The notes below the pieces were generated by a model. The model was not told where the DNA came from. It did not search any database and saw only the letters and a program-made list of their open reading frames with translations. A program made the translations under genes and the position numbers. Shown here piece after piece: positions 8,464 to 16,367 of a stretch of 64,000 nt of DNA. The DNA is from Actinokineospora fastidiosa (GTDB lineage Bacteria > Actinomycetota > Actinomycetes > Mycobacteriales > Pseudonocardiaceae): NCBI RefSeq assembly GCF_014648415.1, contig NZ_BMRB01000002.1:1757260-1821259 (forward strand). The letters run 5' to 3'. Numbering within the stretch: position 1 is the stretch's first letter; each line of letters opens with the position of its first letter.

Positions 8464-8967
8464 CTAGGTCGTCTGGTCGTGCCGGTGTCGAGCCGCGAGC
8501 ACGGAGTCGGGCGTGCACACCGCGCATGGGGTGAAGCCGAGTTGGCGCGCCTCCGACACCGGCAGCGCCAGCGTCGGCCGCCCGGACAGCCACGAGCACC
8601 TGGCCAGGTGGTACCGGGGCCGCTCGTCCACCACCCGCACCTCGACCGACAGCCCGGCCACGACGAGCAGGTCCGACGCGTCGGTCTGCTCCTCGGCGGG
8701 CTCGTCCTCGGGCAGGTCGTCGGGCTCGGCGTCGACCACGGGCTCGTCGTCCGGCGAGTCCTCCGGCTCGGCCTCCGCCTCGTCGACCGCGCGGTCGGCG
8801 GCGGCCGCCCGGCGGCGGCGGTTGCCCAGCCAGTCCATGACCAGGACGGCGGCGCCAGCGAGGCTGATCGCGATCGACAGCCACGCCCACAGCGTGCTCG
8901 CCGTGGACAGCGCGACGACAAGCATGCCGAGCGCGGCCAGGACCAGCACCAAGACGATGTACAGCAC
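8464..8967 (-). CDS. Small membrane protein with acidic linker and C-terminal Cys motif
   Basis: I do not recognise a named family. The 167 residues comprise two membrane segments (about 2-20 and 26-46), an Arg-rich cytoplasmic edge (50-54) and a strongly acidic Glu/Asp/Pro linker (about 60-98). A compact C-terminal domain of about 60 residues contains HLARCSWLSG and GFTPCAVCTPD. The three cysteines and a histidine could bind a metal, but this is speculative. GTG at 8967 is the start. It lies downstream of wag31, beyond a strong terminator, so it is probably transcribed separately. Confidence 0.65.
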   Translation of the reverse strand: MLYIVLVLVLAALGMLVVALSTASTLWAWLSIAISLAGAAVLVMDWLGNRRRRAAAADRAVDEAEAEPEDSPDDEPVVDAEPDDLPEDEPAEEQTDASDLLVVAGLSVEVRVVDERPRYHLARCSWLSGRPTLALPVSEARQLGFTPCAVCTPDSVLAARHRHDQTT

Positions 8968-8979
8968 CGTTGCGCCTCA

Positions 8980-9009
8980 CCGACCGGGTCGCGTCAACGA
9001 CCCGGTCGG
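8980..9009 (-). terminator. Strong hairpin terminator after wag31
   Basis: A perfect 12-bp stem (8980-8991 with 8998-9009) around a six-base loop lies ten bases beyond the wag31 stop. No T tract follows on the minus strand. Confidence 0.75.
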
Positions 9010-9018
9010 CTTCGAGGA

Positions 9019-9822
9019 TCAGCCCGCTTCGGCGCGGGGGCCGAAGGAGTAGCCGCTTTTCTGGCCTGCCGCCCGGCCGCCGTCGGCCGGGGCCGCGGGG
9101 CCGCGGTCGCTCAGCTCGCGCAGGCTGGACTCCAGCAGCGACTTCAACCGGGTGCGGTACTCGCGCTCGAACGTGCGCAGCTCGTCGATCTTCTTCTCCA
9201 GCGTGGTGCGCTCGGACTGCACCGCGCCGATGATCTCCGCGTGCTGGCGCTGGGCGTCGCGCTCCAGCGTGGTGGCCTTCTCGCGGGCCTGCCGCTCCAG
9301 CGTCTCGGCCCGGGTCCTGGCGTCGTTCAGCATGGTCTCCGCCCGCGTGCGGGCCTCGTTGACCATGGTGTCGGCCTTGGTCCGCGCCTCCGAGAGCAGC
9401 TGCTCGGACTTGGTGCGGGCCTCGGCGAGCATCCCGTCGGCCTCGGCCTTGGCCTCGCCGGTGAGCCGGTCGGCCATCTCCTGGGCCAGGCCCAGGACCT
9501 TGACGGCCTGCACGTGGTGGTCGCCGCCACCGGGGCTGGTCTGCTCCATCGGGCTCGGCGGGGGCACCGGCTGCAAGCGCCGGGACTCCTGCACCGGGGC
9601 GGCGCCGGAGCGGGCCTCGTCGAGGTCGGCGCGGGCGGATTCCAGCTGCGCGTCGAGCTGCTCGACCTGCGCGCGCAGGTCGTTGTTCTCCTCGATCAGG
9701 CGGGACAGCTCCACCTCGACCAGGTCGAGGAAGGCGTCCACCTCGTCCTCGTTGTAGCCCCGCTTGCCAATCGGAGGCTTGCTGAACGCCACATTGTGCA
9801 CGTCAGCGGGGGTCAACGACAT
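9019..9822 (-). CDS. wag31: Polar growth and division protein DivIVA/Wag31
   Basis: A 267-residue coiled-coil scaffold that marks the cell poles and septum in actinobacteria and recruits cell-wall synthesis. The N-terminal lipid-binding domain is clear ([16 protein letters not shown], then [16 protein letters not shown]). It is followed by a first coiled coil (about 33-75), a Pro-rich linker, and a long second coiled coil (about 105-240) rich in [15 protein letters not shown] repeats. In mycobacteria the protein is a substrate of Ser/Thr kinases. It ends the ftsZ-pgeF-yggS-sepF-yggT-wag31 run, the usual actinobacterial order. Confidence 0.97.
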   Translation of the reverse strand: MSLTPADVHNVAFSKPPIGKRGYNEDEVDAFLDLVEVELSRLIEENNDLRAQVEQLDAQLESARADLDEARSGAAPVQESRRLQPVPPPSPMEQTSPGGGDHHVQAVKVLGLAQEMADRLTGEAKAEADGMLAEARTKSEQLLSEARTKADTMVNEARTRAETMLNDARTRAETLERQAREKATTLERDAQRQHAEIIGAVQSERTTLEKKIDELRTFEREYRTRLKSLLESSLRELSDRGPAAPADGGRAAGQKSGYSFGPRAEAG

Positions 9823-9868
9823 CTGATCACCTCACGCACTCCAGGGCTGCCAGCACCCGAGTTCCCCG

Positions 9869-10153
9869 TCACCCGGGATACGCCAGCCGCATCAGGATGA
9901 ACACGACCAGCAGCAGCACCATAATCGATAGGTCCAGGCCCACGCCTCCGATTCGGACCGTCGGGATGATCCGACGGACCAACCGAACCGGAGGATCGGT
10001 CACTGTGTAGATGGTCTCCAGCGTCACCGCAACTCCACCCGCGGGCCGCCACTCGCGCGCGAAAGTGCGGACGAGCTCGACGACCACACGCGCGGTCAGC
10101 AACAGCCAGAAGGCGAAAAGCACCCAGTAGGCGATGAGCAGTACCGGTTCCAC
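9869..10153 (-). CDS. YggT family membrane protein
   Basis: The 94 residues contain two membrane segments (about 3-25 and 70-92) flanking the conserved cytoplasmic motif TDPPVRLVRRIIP, the hallmark of the YggT family. Its function is unknown, but it is regularly found between sepF and divIVA in Gram-positive bacteria, suggesting a role near the division apparatus. It begins 19 bases after the sepF stop, so co-transcription is likely. Confidence 0.92.
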   Translation of the reverse strand: MEPVLLIAYWVLFAFWLLLTARVVVELVRTFAREWRPAGGVAVTLETIYTVTDPPVRLVRRIIPTVRIGGVGLDLSIMVLLLVVFILMRLAYPG

Positions 10154-10172
10154 CCCACAACTGTGCCATCAC

Positions 10173-10781
10173 TCAGCCGCGCCGGTCGAACCCGCCCTCG
10201 ACGAGCCGCCGCTTGTCCTCCGCGGTGGGGTCGATGTTGGGCGGTGAGATCAAGAACACCTTGGCGGTGACCTTGTCGATCGAGCCGCGCAGCGCGAACG
10301 CCAGACCGGCGGCGAAGTCGACGAGGCGCTTGGCGTCGGCGTCGTCCATCTCGGTCAGGTTCATGATCACCGGACGGCCGTCGCGGTAGTGCTCGCCGAT
10401 CGTGCGCGCCTCGTTGTAGCTGGTCGGGTGCAGCGTGATGACCCGGCCGAGCGGGTAGCCGCCGGGCGCGGGAGCGGTCTCGACCGGGCGCAGCCGGGGC
10501 GCGGGCTCGCGCCTGGGCTCCACGGCGAGCGCGCCGTGCGTCGCGGGCTCCGGCTGGGCCCAGGAGGGCCTGGCCGGGCGCTCGGCGTCGAAGTCGTCGC
10601 CGTACTCGCGCTGCGCGCCGAGCCAGCGGCGGCGGCCGGGCGGGTAGTCGTCGAACTCCTCGTCGAGGTACTCGGGTCGCCGGTAGCCGCCACGCCGGTC
10701 GTAGTCCTCCGACTCGTAGTCGTCGAACTCGTCGGCGGGGACCATGCCGAAGTAGGCCTTCAGCTTCTGCAGTGTGCTCAT
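10173..10781 (-). CDS. sepF: Cell division protein SepF
   Basis: A 202-residue FtsZ membrane anchor. The first helix (MSTLQKLKAYFGMV) is amphipathic and expected to bind the membrane. An acidic and arginine-rich disordered linker (about 15-110) leads to the folded C-terminal domain (about 112-202), with the family motifs TSYNEARTIGEHYRDGRPVI and DFAAGLAFAL and ending in PPNIDPTAEDKRRL. In actinobacteria lacking FtsA and ZipA, SepF is the main link between FtsZ and the membrane. The ATG at 10781 has a GGAGG-like site shortly upstream. Confidence 0.95.
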   Translation of the reverse strand: MSTLQKLKAYFGMVPADEFDDYESEDYDRRGGYRRPEYLDEEFDDYPPGRRRWLGAQREYGDDFDAERPARPSWAQPEPATHGALAVEPRREPAPRLRPVETAPAPGGYPLGRVITLHPTSYNEARTIGEHYRDGRPVIMNLTEMDDADAKRLVDFAAGLAFALRGSIDKVTAKVFLISPPNIDPTAEDKRRLVEGGFDRRG

Positions 10782-10892
10782 GGCGTTCCTCCGCGACTCC
10801 CCGAGCGTGGCCCGACATTCCCCGACCTGCGTCGATCTACCACGTTCCAGCCCGACTCAACCACTCCCCGGGGTTATGGCAACCGGAACCTC

Positions 10893-11606
10893 TTACGGGG
10901 AGGCTAGACCTCGGCCTCCCAGCAGGGCGGTTCCGACACGCACGCATGTCGACCCGTAGTCGATCGCTTCTTCCAGATCGTTACTCATGCCGCAGGACAG
11001 CTCACGGGCCGTGGGAAACTCGGTCCTCAGCTCTCCGGCGACACTTGCAAGACGATCAAAGGCGGCCCGGGGTTCCATCCCGAGCGGCGCCACGGCCATG
11101 ATCCCGCGGAGGCGAAGATCACTCGATCGAATTACCCCGTGGGCCAACTCCGGGAGCCGGTCGAGCGGACAGCCGCCGCGCGCGGGGTCGCCGTCGATGC
11201 TGGCCTGGACGAGCACGTCGAGCGGCTCGGTCCGCTCCCCGGCGTCGCGGGCGGCGGCGACCGCTCTGGCCAGGGCCTCGGCGAGGCGGGGCGAGTCGAC
11301 GGACTGCACCTCGTCGGCCCAGCGGACGACCGAGCGGGCCTTGTTGCGCTGGAGGCGGCCGACCATGTGCCAGCGGACGGGGGCGTCGACCTCGGCGGCC
11401 TTGGCTGCGGCCTCCTGGTCGCGGTTCTCGGCGAGGTCGCGGACGCCGAGCCCGGCCAGGATGGCGGCGTCGGAGGCCGGGAAGGTCTTGGTGACGGCGA
11501 GCAGCCGCACCTCCTCGGGGCTCCTGCCAGCGGCTTTGCACGCGGCCTCGATGCGGGCGCGCACGTCGGCGAGGTTGGCGGCGATCTCGGCGGCGCGGTC
11601 AGTCAT
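10893..11606 (-). CDS. yggS: YggS/PROSC family pyridoxal-phosphate homeostasis protein
   Basis: The 237-residue protein has the alanine-racemase-like barrel and binds pyridoxal phosphate. The lysine expected to hold the cofactor is Lys40 in LLAVTKTFP. Further family motifs are ENRDQEAAAK, WHMVGRLQRNKAR (about 80-92), GIMAVAPLG and LSCGMSNDLEEAI. It buffers PLP supply in other bacteria; no enzymatic reaction is firmly assigned. The usual family sequence ENYVQE reads ENRDQE here. The ATG at 11606 overlaps the end of pgeF by eight bases, so translation is coupled. Confidence 0.93.
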   Translation of the reverse strand: MTDRAAEIAANLADVRARIEAACKAAGRSPEEVRLLAVTKTFPASDAAILAGLGVRDLAENRDQEAAAKAAEVDAPVRWHMVGRLQRNKARSVVRWADEVQSVDSPRLAEALARAVAAARDAGERTEPLDVLVQASIDGDPARGGCPLDRLPELAHGVIRSSDLRLRGIMAVAPLGMEPRAAFDRLASVAGELRTEFPTARELSCGMSNDLEEAIDYGSTCVRVGTALLGGRGLASP

Positions 11607-12306
11607 GGTCGACCCAGGTGATCGCCGCCAATCGCCCAGTGGTGCCGTCCCTGCGGTGACTGAACAGCGTCCGGTCCTCGCGGGTGCACCTCGGGTCGAC
11701 GCCGATGCGCGCCACGCCCGCGTCGGCGAGCTGGCGCCACAGGCCCGCGCGCAGGTCGACGCCGGGGGTGCCGGAGCGGGTCTTGCAGGCGCTGCCGGGC
11801 AGCCGGGCCTCCATGTCGTCGCGCATGGCGGCGGGGACCTCGTAGCACTCGCCGCAGATGGACGGACCGAGCAGCGCCTCGACGCGCTGCACGTCGGCGC
11901 CCGCCGAGGCCATGGCCGAGAGCGTCGCCGGGATGACGCCCACCCGCGCGCCGACGCGCCCGGCGTGCACGGCGGCGACGACGCCCGCCTCGGGATCGGC
12001 GAGCAGGACGGGCACGCAGTCGGCGACGAGCGCGACGAGCGCCAGCCTCGGCTCGGCGGTGACCAGCGCGTCGGTCGCCTCGACCGGCTCACCCTGCGGC
12101 CCGTCGACGACGGCCACCGTGCGCCCGTGCACCTGCTCCATCCAGACGACGCGCTCCTCGGGCAGACCGAGCTCGGCCGCCAACCGCGCCCGATTGGCCG
12201 CCACTGCCCCCGGCTCGTCCCCGACGTGATCGCCGAGGTTGAACGAGTCGTACGGGGCCTTGGACGCCCCACCCTCACGCGTGGTCACCACGCGACGAAT
12301 CCGCAC
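11599..12306 (-). CDS. pgeF: PgeF/YfiH family purine nucleosidase-type protein
   Basis: A 235-residue protein of the YfiH (DUF152) family, metal-binding proteins that hydrolyse or phosphorolyse purine nucleosides and edit peptidoglycan precursors in E. coli. The conserved sites are visible: WMEQVHG (about 59-65), TADALVT-like ATDALVT, VADCVPVLLAD (with the metal-site Cys), AAVHAGRVG and GPSICGECYEV. It lies right after ftsZ, as in most actinobacteria. The GTG at 12306 is chosen because it opens the conserved domain and sits seven bases after TAATGT, a -10-like hexamer, suggesting a leaderless mRNA; no ribosome binding site is present. Confidence 0.92.
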   Translation of the reverse strand: MRIRRVVTTREGGASKAPYDSFNLGDHVGDEPGAVAANRARLAAELGLPEERVVWMEQVHGRTVAVVDGPQGEPVEATDALVTAEPRLALVALVADCVPVLLADPEAGVVAAVHAGRVGARVGVIPATLSAMASAGADVQRVEALLGPSICGECYEVPAAMRDDMEARLPGSACKTRSGTPGVDLRAGLWRQLADAGVARIGVDPRCTREDRTLFSHRRDGTTGRLAAITWVDHD

Positions 12307-13090
12307 GTGGTGAACATTAGTGGGCGCTGGCGGCCCGGGTGGGGTGTCGCCCCCGGCCACGAGTGTCGGAGGTGGCAGGCCGCAGGTGGTCGAGGGGGCA
12401 GGGGTTCCTTCACCGGCCCCCGGGCCGCGCCCACGGAGCGGGTGTGGTGAGGGAGGAACGCCGGGCGAGTGGTCGGTTTCCGGGGACGTGGCTAGCGGCC
12501 CGGGGAAGGCGAAGCGTCCACCTCGCCTCGAACGGAACACCACGTCCCCGCAGCGCGGCGGCGACGCAGAAACGCCGGAGACGGCGGGCGTGGCTGATGG
12601 GCCGCCAACGGTGGGGCATCCGCCTACATACCGCCCTCCCCGGGGGCGCGGGATGACAGCGGATTCACCCGGTGCCGGACGGGAAGCGACACCGCCGAAG
12701 ACCAAGCCGGTTCCCGGCGGACCTGGCTGATGGGCCGTCAAGGGTGAGGCGCCCGCCTGCAAACCGCCCTTCCCGCGGGCGTGGGATGACAGCGGGTTCA
12801 CCAGGTGCCGGGCGGGAAGCGAAACCGCCGGAGACCTCGTCGGTTCCCGGCGAGCATGGCTGATGGGCCGTCAAGGGCCGGGGCGTCCACCTGCATACCG
12901 CCCTCCCCGGGGGGCGGGATGACAGCAGATTCACCCGGTGCCGAACGGGGAAGCGACACCGCAGAAGACCAAGCCGGTTCCCGGCGGACCTGGCTAATGG
13001 GCCGTCAAGGGTGGGACGCCCGCCTGCATACCGCCCTCCCCAAGCGCGGGGTGACAGCGGATTCACCCGGCACTGGGCGGGGAAGCGACA
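12307..13090. repeat. Tandem array of about 130-bp imperfect repeats between ftsZ and pgeF
   Basis: No gene is supported in this 0.8-kb spacer. From about 12530 on, it consists of imperfect tandem copies. The anchor GGATGACAGC recurs at 12651, 12783 and 12920, with GGGTGACAGC at about 13049, giving periods of roughly 132, 137 and 129 bp. Each copy also holds a TTCACC, a GGGAAGCGA-type stretch, and an imperfect CCGCCG...CGGCGG hairpin followed by TGGCTGATGGGCC or a variant. The periods are not multiples of three, so a repeat-encoded protein is unlikely. The 12307-12530 part is more diverged or unrelated. The hairpins resemble decayed copies of the ftsZ terminator stem. Confidence 0.8.
12314..12319 (-). 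promoter_or_regulatory. Putative -10 element for leaderless pgeF
   Basis: TAATGT on the minus strand ends seven bases before the GTG start of pgeF, which lacks a ribosome binding site. No convincing -35 is seen. It would let the pgeF-yggS pair be expressed independently of ftsZ, which is separated from it by a terminator and repeats. Confidence 0.45.
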
Positions 13091-13118
13091 CCGCCGGAGA
13101 CCTTGGGGTCTCCGGCGG
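13091..13118 (-). terminator. Perfect hairpin terminator of ftsZ
   Basis: A perfect 12-bp stem (13091-13102 with 13107-13118) and a four-base loop lie just beyond the ftsZ stop at 13125. It should end ftsZ transcripts before the repeat array. Confidence 0.85.
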
Positions 13119-13124
13119 TCGCGG

Positions 13125-14435
13125 CTAGCGGCGCATGAAGGGGGGGACGTCCACCTCGTCGTCCGGGTCCTCGCCGACGGGGGTGGCTCGGCTGGGGAGG
13201 GTGCCGGGGGTGGTCGCGGGCCTGGTGACCGGCGGGTAGCTCGGCGTGACGGGGCGGGGTGGGTAGGTGGTGTTCTGGTAGCCGCCGGGGTAGCTCGGGG
13301 TGGTGGCGGTGGTGGGCTGCTCGGCCGGGGCAGGCGCTGGCGTCGGCGTCGGGGCCGGGGTCGGCTGGCTCACCGGGGGCGGGGTGGGTTCGGCGGGCTT
13401 CTGGACCTCGCCTGCGGTCGCCGTGGCGGTGGCCGTCGTGGGCTTGGCCGAGGACAGGGCCGTCGGGTCGAGCTTCTTGTGGGTCGGCGTGCCGCCGTCG
13501 AAGCCTGCGGCGATGACCGTGACGCGGACCTCGTCGCCGAGGGAGTCGTCGATGACCGTGCCGAAGATGATGTTGGCCTCGGGGTGCGCGGCCTCCTGGA
13601 CCAGCGACGCGGACTCGTTGATCTCGAACAGGCCGAGGTCGGAGCCGCCCGCGATGGCCAGCAGGACGCCGTGGGCGCCGTCCATGCTGGCCTCCAGCAG
13701 CGGCGAGTTGATCGCCTTCTGCGCGGCCTGCACGGCGCGGCCCTCGCCGCGGGCGCTGCCGATGCCCATGAGCGCCGAGCCAGCGCCGGACATGACGGAC
13801 TTGACGTCGGCGAAGTCCAGGTTGATCAGACCGGGCGTGGTGATCAGGTCGGTGATGCCCTGGACACCGGAGAGCAGCACCTCGTCGGCGGAGCGGAACG
13901 CGTCCATCAGGGAGACGCCCACGTCGCCGAGCTGGAGCAGCCGGTCGTTCGGGATGACGATCAGCGTGTCGCACTCGTTGCGCAGCGCCTGGATGCCGTC
14001 CTCGGCCTGCTTGGCCCGCCGCTTGCCCTCGAAGGAGAACGGCCGAGTGACCACGCCGATGGTCAGCGCGCCGAGCTTGCGCGCGATGGAGGCGACGACG
14101 GGCGCGCCGCCGGTGCCGGTGCCGCCGCCCTCGCCCGCGGTCACGAAGACCATGTCGGCCCCCTTGAGGACCTCCTCGATCTCCTCGCGGTGGTCCTCGG
14201 CGGCCTTGTGGCCGACCTCGGGGTTGGCGCCCGCGCCGAGGCCTCGGGTCAGCTCGCGGCCGATGTCGAGCTTGACGTCGGCGTCGGACATGAGCAGGGC
14301 CTGGGCGTCGGTGTTCACCGCGATGAACTCGACGCCCTTCAGCCCGACCTCGATCATGCGGTTGACGGCGTTCACGCCGCCGCCACCGATGCCGACGACC
14401 TTTATCACGGCGAGGTAGTTGTGCGGGGGCGTCAT
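13125..14435 (-). CDS. ftsZ: Cell division GTPase FtsZ
   Basis: A 436-residue tubulin homologue that polymerises into the division ring. The nucleotide-binding [10 protein letters not shown] is at about 15-24 and the tubulin signature GGGTGTG at 103-109. The T7-loop region [11 protein letters not shown] also fits. After the core (to about residue 320) comes a long linker rich in Pro and Thr. The C-terminal tail ends [11 protein letters not shown], the conserved peptide that binds SepF and FtsW in actinobacteria. The ATG at 14435 has AGGAAGG eight bases upstream. FtsZ is separated from ftsQ by an accessory insertion, so it must rely on its own promoter; a TTGACA lies at 14517-14512. Confidence 0.99.
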   Translation of the reverse strand: MTPPHNYLAVIKVVGIGGGGVNAVNRMIEVGLKGVEFIAVNTDAQALLMSDADVKLDIGRELTRGLGAGANPEVGHKAAEDHREEIEEVLKGADMVFVTAGEGGGTGTGGAPVVASIARKLGALTIGVVTRPFSFEGKRRAKQAEDGIQALRNECDTLIVIPNDRLLQLGDVGVSLMDAFRSADEVLLSGVQGITDLITTPGLINLDFADVKSVMSGAGSALMGIGSARGEGRAVQAAQKAINSPLLEASMDGAHGVLLAIAGGSDLGLFEINESASLVQEAAHPEANIIFGTVIDDSLGDEVRVTVIAAGFDGGTPTHKKLDPTALSSAKPTTATATATAGEVQKPAEPTPPPVSQPTPAPTPTPAPAPAEQPTTATTPSYPGGYQNTTYPPRPVTPSYPPVTRPATTPGTLPSRATPVGEDPDDEVDVPPFMRR

Positions 14436-14511
14436 CGAGCCGCCTTCCTGTTCGCTGGACCTGCACTGCCGCCCGGCGAAACCCTCGACCTCAACCAGAG
14501 AGTCAGAGCTG

Positions 14512-14517
14512 TGTCAA
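14512..14517 (-). promoter_or_regulatory. Possible -35 element of an ftsZ promoter
   Basis: A perfect TTGACA lies on the minus strand about 75 bases before the ftsZ start. The expected -10 position, 17 bases on, reads TTGAGG, a poor match, so the element is only suggestive. The remaining sequence to 14623 shows no gene. Confidence 0.35.
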
Positions 14518-14623
14518 CCCCGGACCTACGCCAAGAAAGGTAGGCACACGATGACGCCCGATCCAGCCGCCACGCCGAACGGGCCGCCGGATGTTCGTCA
14601 CCCGGTGTGAGCACACCCGGTGG

Positions 14624-15127
14624 TCATTCACCGGTGACGCCGTCGAGCAACTCCCGGATGATATCGAGGTGCCCGGCGTGCCGCCCGGTTTCCTCGATCA
14701 TGTGCAGCACGACCCACCGCACGTTGACCTCGCCCTGGTTGCGGAACGGGACGGTGTCGGTGAGGCCCATACGGGCGGTGACCGCCCGGCTGTTGGCGCA
14801 CTCGGCCTCGTACTCGGCGATCAGCTGGGCGGTGGGGATGTGGGCGGCGTCCTCGAACTCGGCGTCCGGCCGCTCCTTGGTGTAGGGCGCGGCGTCGGGC
14901 TCGCCGCACAGGACGGTCCGGAACCAGTACGCCTCGACCCACCGCAGGTGGGAGAGCAGCCCGGCCACGGTCATCAGCTTGGACGGCAGCACGGCGCGGT
15001 GGGCGTCGTCCTCGGAGAGTCCCCGCGCCTTCATCACGATGGTGGCGCGCAGGTAGTCCAGGAACCCCTCGGCCTGGGCGAGTTCGTCGCCCACGTAGGC
15101 GGGGTCGATGCGGGTATCGGCAGTCAT
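14624..15127 (-). CDS. DinB family (DUF664-type) putative metal-dependent protein
   Basis: A 167-residue four-helix-bundle protein of the DinB/DUF664 family, often linked to mycothiol- or bacillithiol-dependent enzymes. The metal-binding histidines are expected in GLLSHLRWVEAYWF (about 55-68) and the late MIEETGRHAGHLDIIRE (about 142-158), both present. The substrate is unknown. The ATG at 15127 starts the conserved domain; a longer upstream frame is possible. It sits in the insertion between ftsZ and ftsQ and has no evident link to division. Confidence 0.85.
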   Translation of the reverse strand: MTADTRIDPAYVGDELAQAEGFLDYLRATIVMKARGLSEDDAHRAVLPSKLMTVAGLLSHLRWVEAYWFRTVLCGEPDAAPYTKERPDAEFEDAAHIPTAQLIAEYEAECANSRAVTARMGLTDTVPFRNQGEVNVRWVVLHMIEETGRHAGHLDIIRELLDGVTGE

Positions 15128-15232
15128 GGGAGGGCAGTCTGGTCGAGTGCGCGGATCACGGGCCACCGGATTACGGCAGGTCCGGCTAGTGGCGGCCGTG
15201 GTGGAGCCCGGGAGAGGTCAAAGGTTCTGCAG

Positions 15233-15760
15233 GTGACCGCGAGCGCGGACGCATTGGCCAGCGTCACCTCGGCGGCTGCCATGGTCGGCGAGGCAGGAGG
15301 TCTCGGGGCCCGCTCGACTGCGGGCAGTGGGCACGCGGCAGCCACTCATGCGCACTCGACGATGGCGCTCACGTTGGCCGAGTTGGGTCGCGTTCACGAA
15401 CTCGCCGCGAACGCGGCCTCGGCGATCGAGGAGTACCTGGCGGCCATCGCGGGCGCGCCGGGCTCCACGAGCGGATCCGTTGACCAGCGCGTCCATCGGA
15501 GACCTCCGCACGGACAAGCCGCCGAGGTCGACCGCGTCGAGCGTCTTCGCGCCGAGTTGCCGCGGCCGATCGACGGGAAGGGCACCGGGCGCAAGACCCA
15601 CGGGCGGTGGTTCGTCGGAGAGCGATCGGCTCAACCGATCAGGAAGGCGACCACATCGCCGCCACGCCGGACGCGGTCGACGAAGCGCTGGACCACCTCG
15701 CCTCCCTCGTGCACGAAGGCGGGCTCGTCGCCGAGGTCACCCGGCAAGGCGACGACGTGA
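15233..15760 (+). pseudogene. Remnant of an SCP1.201-like (DddA-type) deaminase toxin
   Basis: From GTG 15233 the frame encodes an Ala-rich helical N-terminus (LAELGRVHELAANAASAIEE, about residues 46-65). A linker then leads to RVERLRAELPRPI and TGRKTHGRWF, the segment that opens SCP1.201-like cytosine-deaminase toxin domains in polymorphic toxins. The zinc-binding HxE and PCxxC motifs never follow: after about 15625 the frame turns into out-of-phase sequence of the next gene. I read this as a toxin that lost its catalytic core by a deletion joining it to its immunity gene. The toxin assignment is by family recognition, not a search. Confidence 0.55.
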
Positions 15761-16062
15761 CCACCCTTTACGTCGGCATCAACGGCGAGGTGGGCGCCCT
15801 TTGCTTCACCGACACCGACGCCGCTCACTACAGCCAGGGCACCCCGTCGGCAAGCGGCGAGGTGTTGAGCTACGCGATGCAGCAAAACGAGATGGAACTC
15901 CCCCCCGACGCGGAGCTACCGATCTCGGACGTACGAGCCGCGGTGCACGAGTACGCGAACACCGGAACTCGACCGGTCGGGATTCGGTGGCAGCGGTGGC
16001 GTGCGCCGGAAACGCCGGACAGCGCCGTCGCTGATCCGTCCGACACCTCCATCTGGGGATGA
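15607..16062 (+). CDS. Imm1 family immunity protein (orphan)
   Basis: The 151-residue protein matches the Imm1 pattern of immunity proteins paired with deaminase-type polymorphic toxins. It shows ATPDAVDEALDHL, then TLYVGINGEVGALCF, a SGEVLSYAMQQNEMELPPDAELP stretch, and the closing VRAAVHEYANTGTRPVGIRWQ. It would neutralise its cognate toxin by binding in the cytoplasm. The GTG at 15607 lies inside the toxin remnant frame, so the first residues probably derive from a deletion junction. With the toxin core missing, it may protect against toxins from neighbouring cells or simply be decaying. Confidence 0.7.
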   Translation: MVRRRAIGSTDQEGDHIAATPDAVDEALDHLASLVHEGGLVAEVTRQGDDVTTLYVGINGEVGALCFTDTDAAHYSQGTPSASGEVLSYAMQQNEMELPPDAELPISDVRAAVHEYANTGTRPVGIRWQRWRAPETPDSAVADPSDTSIWG

Positions 16063-16066
16063 CGCG

Positions 16067-16213
16067 CTAGCGGAGGTGGGTGAGGAGGGCTCGAAGGGCC
16101 GGGGTGGGGAGTTCGGTCTGGGGGTGCTTGCTGTCGCGGATCGCGGTCATGTCCCGGCGTAGCTCGACGCAGTCGCTTGCGCTGCCGGACCGGGACGACT
16201 TGCGCCAGTCCAT
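16067..16213 (-). CDS. DUF397 family protein, second copy
   Basis: A 48-residue protein starting MDWRKSSRSGSASDCVELR, the DUF397 signature, followed by a variant of the usual AIRDSK(H/R)P segment. Its ATG shares one base with the stop of the first DUF397 gene (TGATG), giving tight translational coupling. DUF397 proteins accompany XRE/DUF5753 regulators in actinomycetes and are thought to modulate them. The pair with 16213-16365 looks like a recent tandem duplication. Confidence 0.88.
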   Translation of the reverse strand: MDWRKSSRSGSASDCVELRRDMTAIRDSKHPQTELPTPALRALLTHLR

Positions 16214-16365
16214 CACTTCACCTGGCCGATGAGGCGGGTGATGGCGGTTCGGGAGACCTCCAGGACCGCGTCAGGGCGCTTGCTGTCGCGCAGCGCCGCT
16301 AGGTCTTGGCGCAGTTCCACGCAGTCGCCTTCGCTGCCGGACCGGGAAGACTTACGCCACTCCAT
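16213..16365 (-). CDS. DUF397 family protein, first copy
   Basis: A 50-residue protein, MEWRKSSRSGSEGDCVELR at the N-terminus, with AALRDSKRP and an LEVSRTAITRLI tail. It begins two bases after the stop of the XRE regulator gene, which is the standard arrangement for these pairs. About two thirds of the first 30 residues match the second copy, so the two arose by duplication and then diverged at the C-terminus. Confidence 0.9.
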   Translation of the reverse strand: MEWRKSSRSGSEGDCVELRQDLAALRDSKRPDAVLEVSRTAITRLIGQVK

Positions 16366-16367
16366 GA

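Noticed and set aside
12599-13066. Repeat-rich minus-strand proteins (such as MNPLSPRAWGGRYAGG-type frames)
   Set aside because: The repeat periods are about 129-137 bp and not multiples of three, so the frame shifts between copies; no ribosome binding site.
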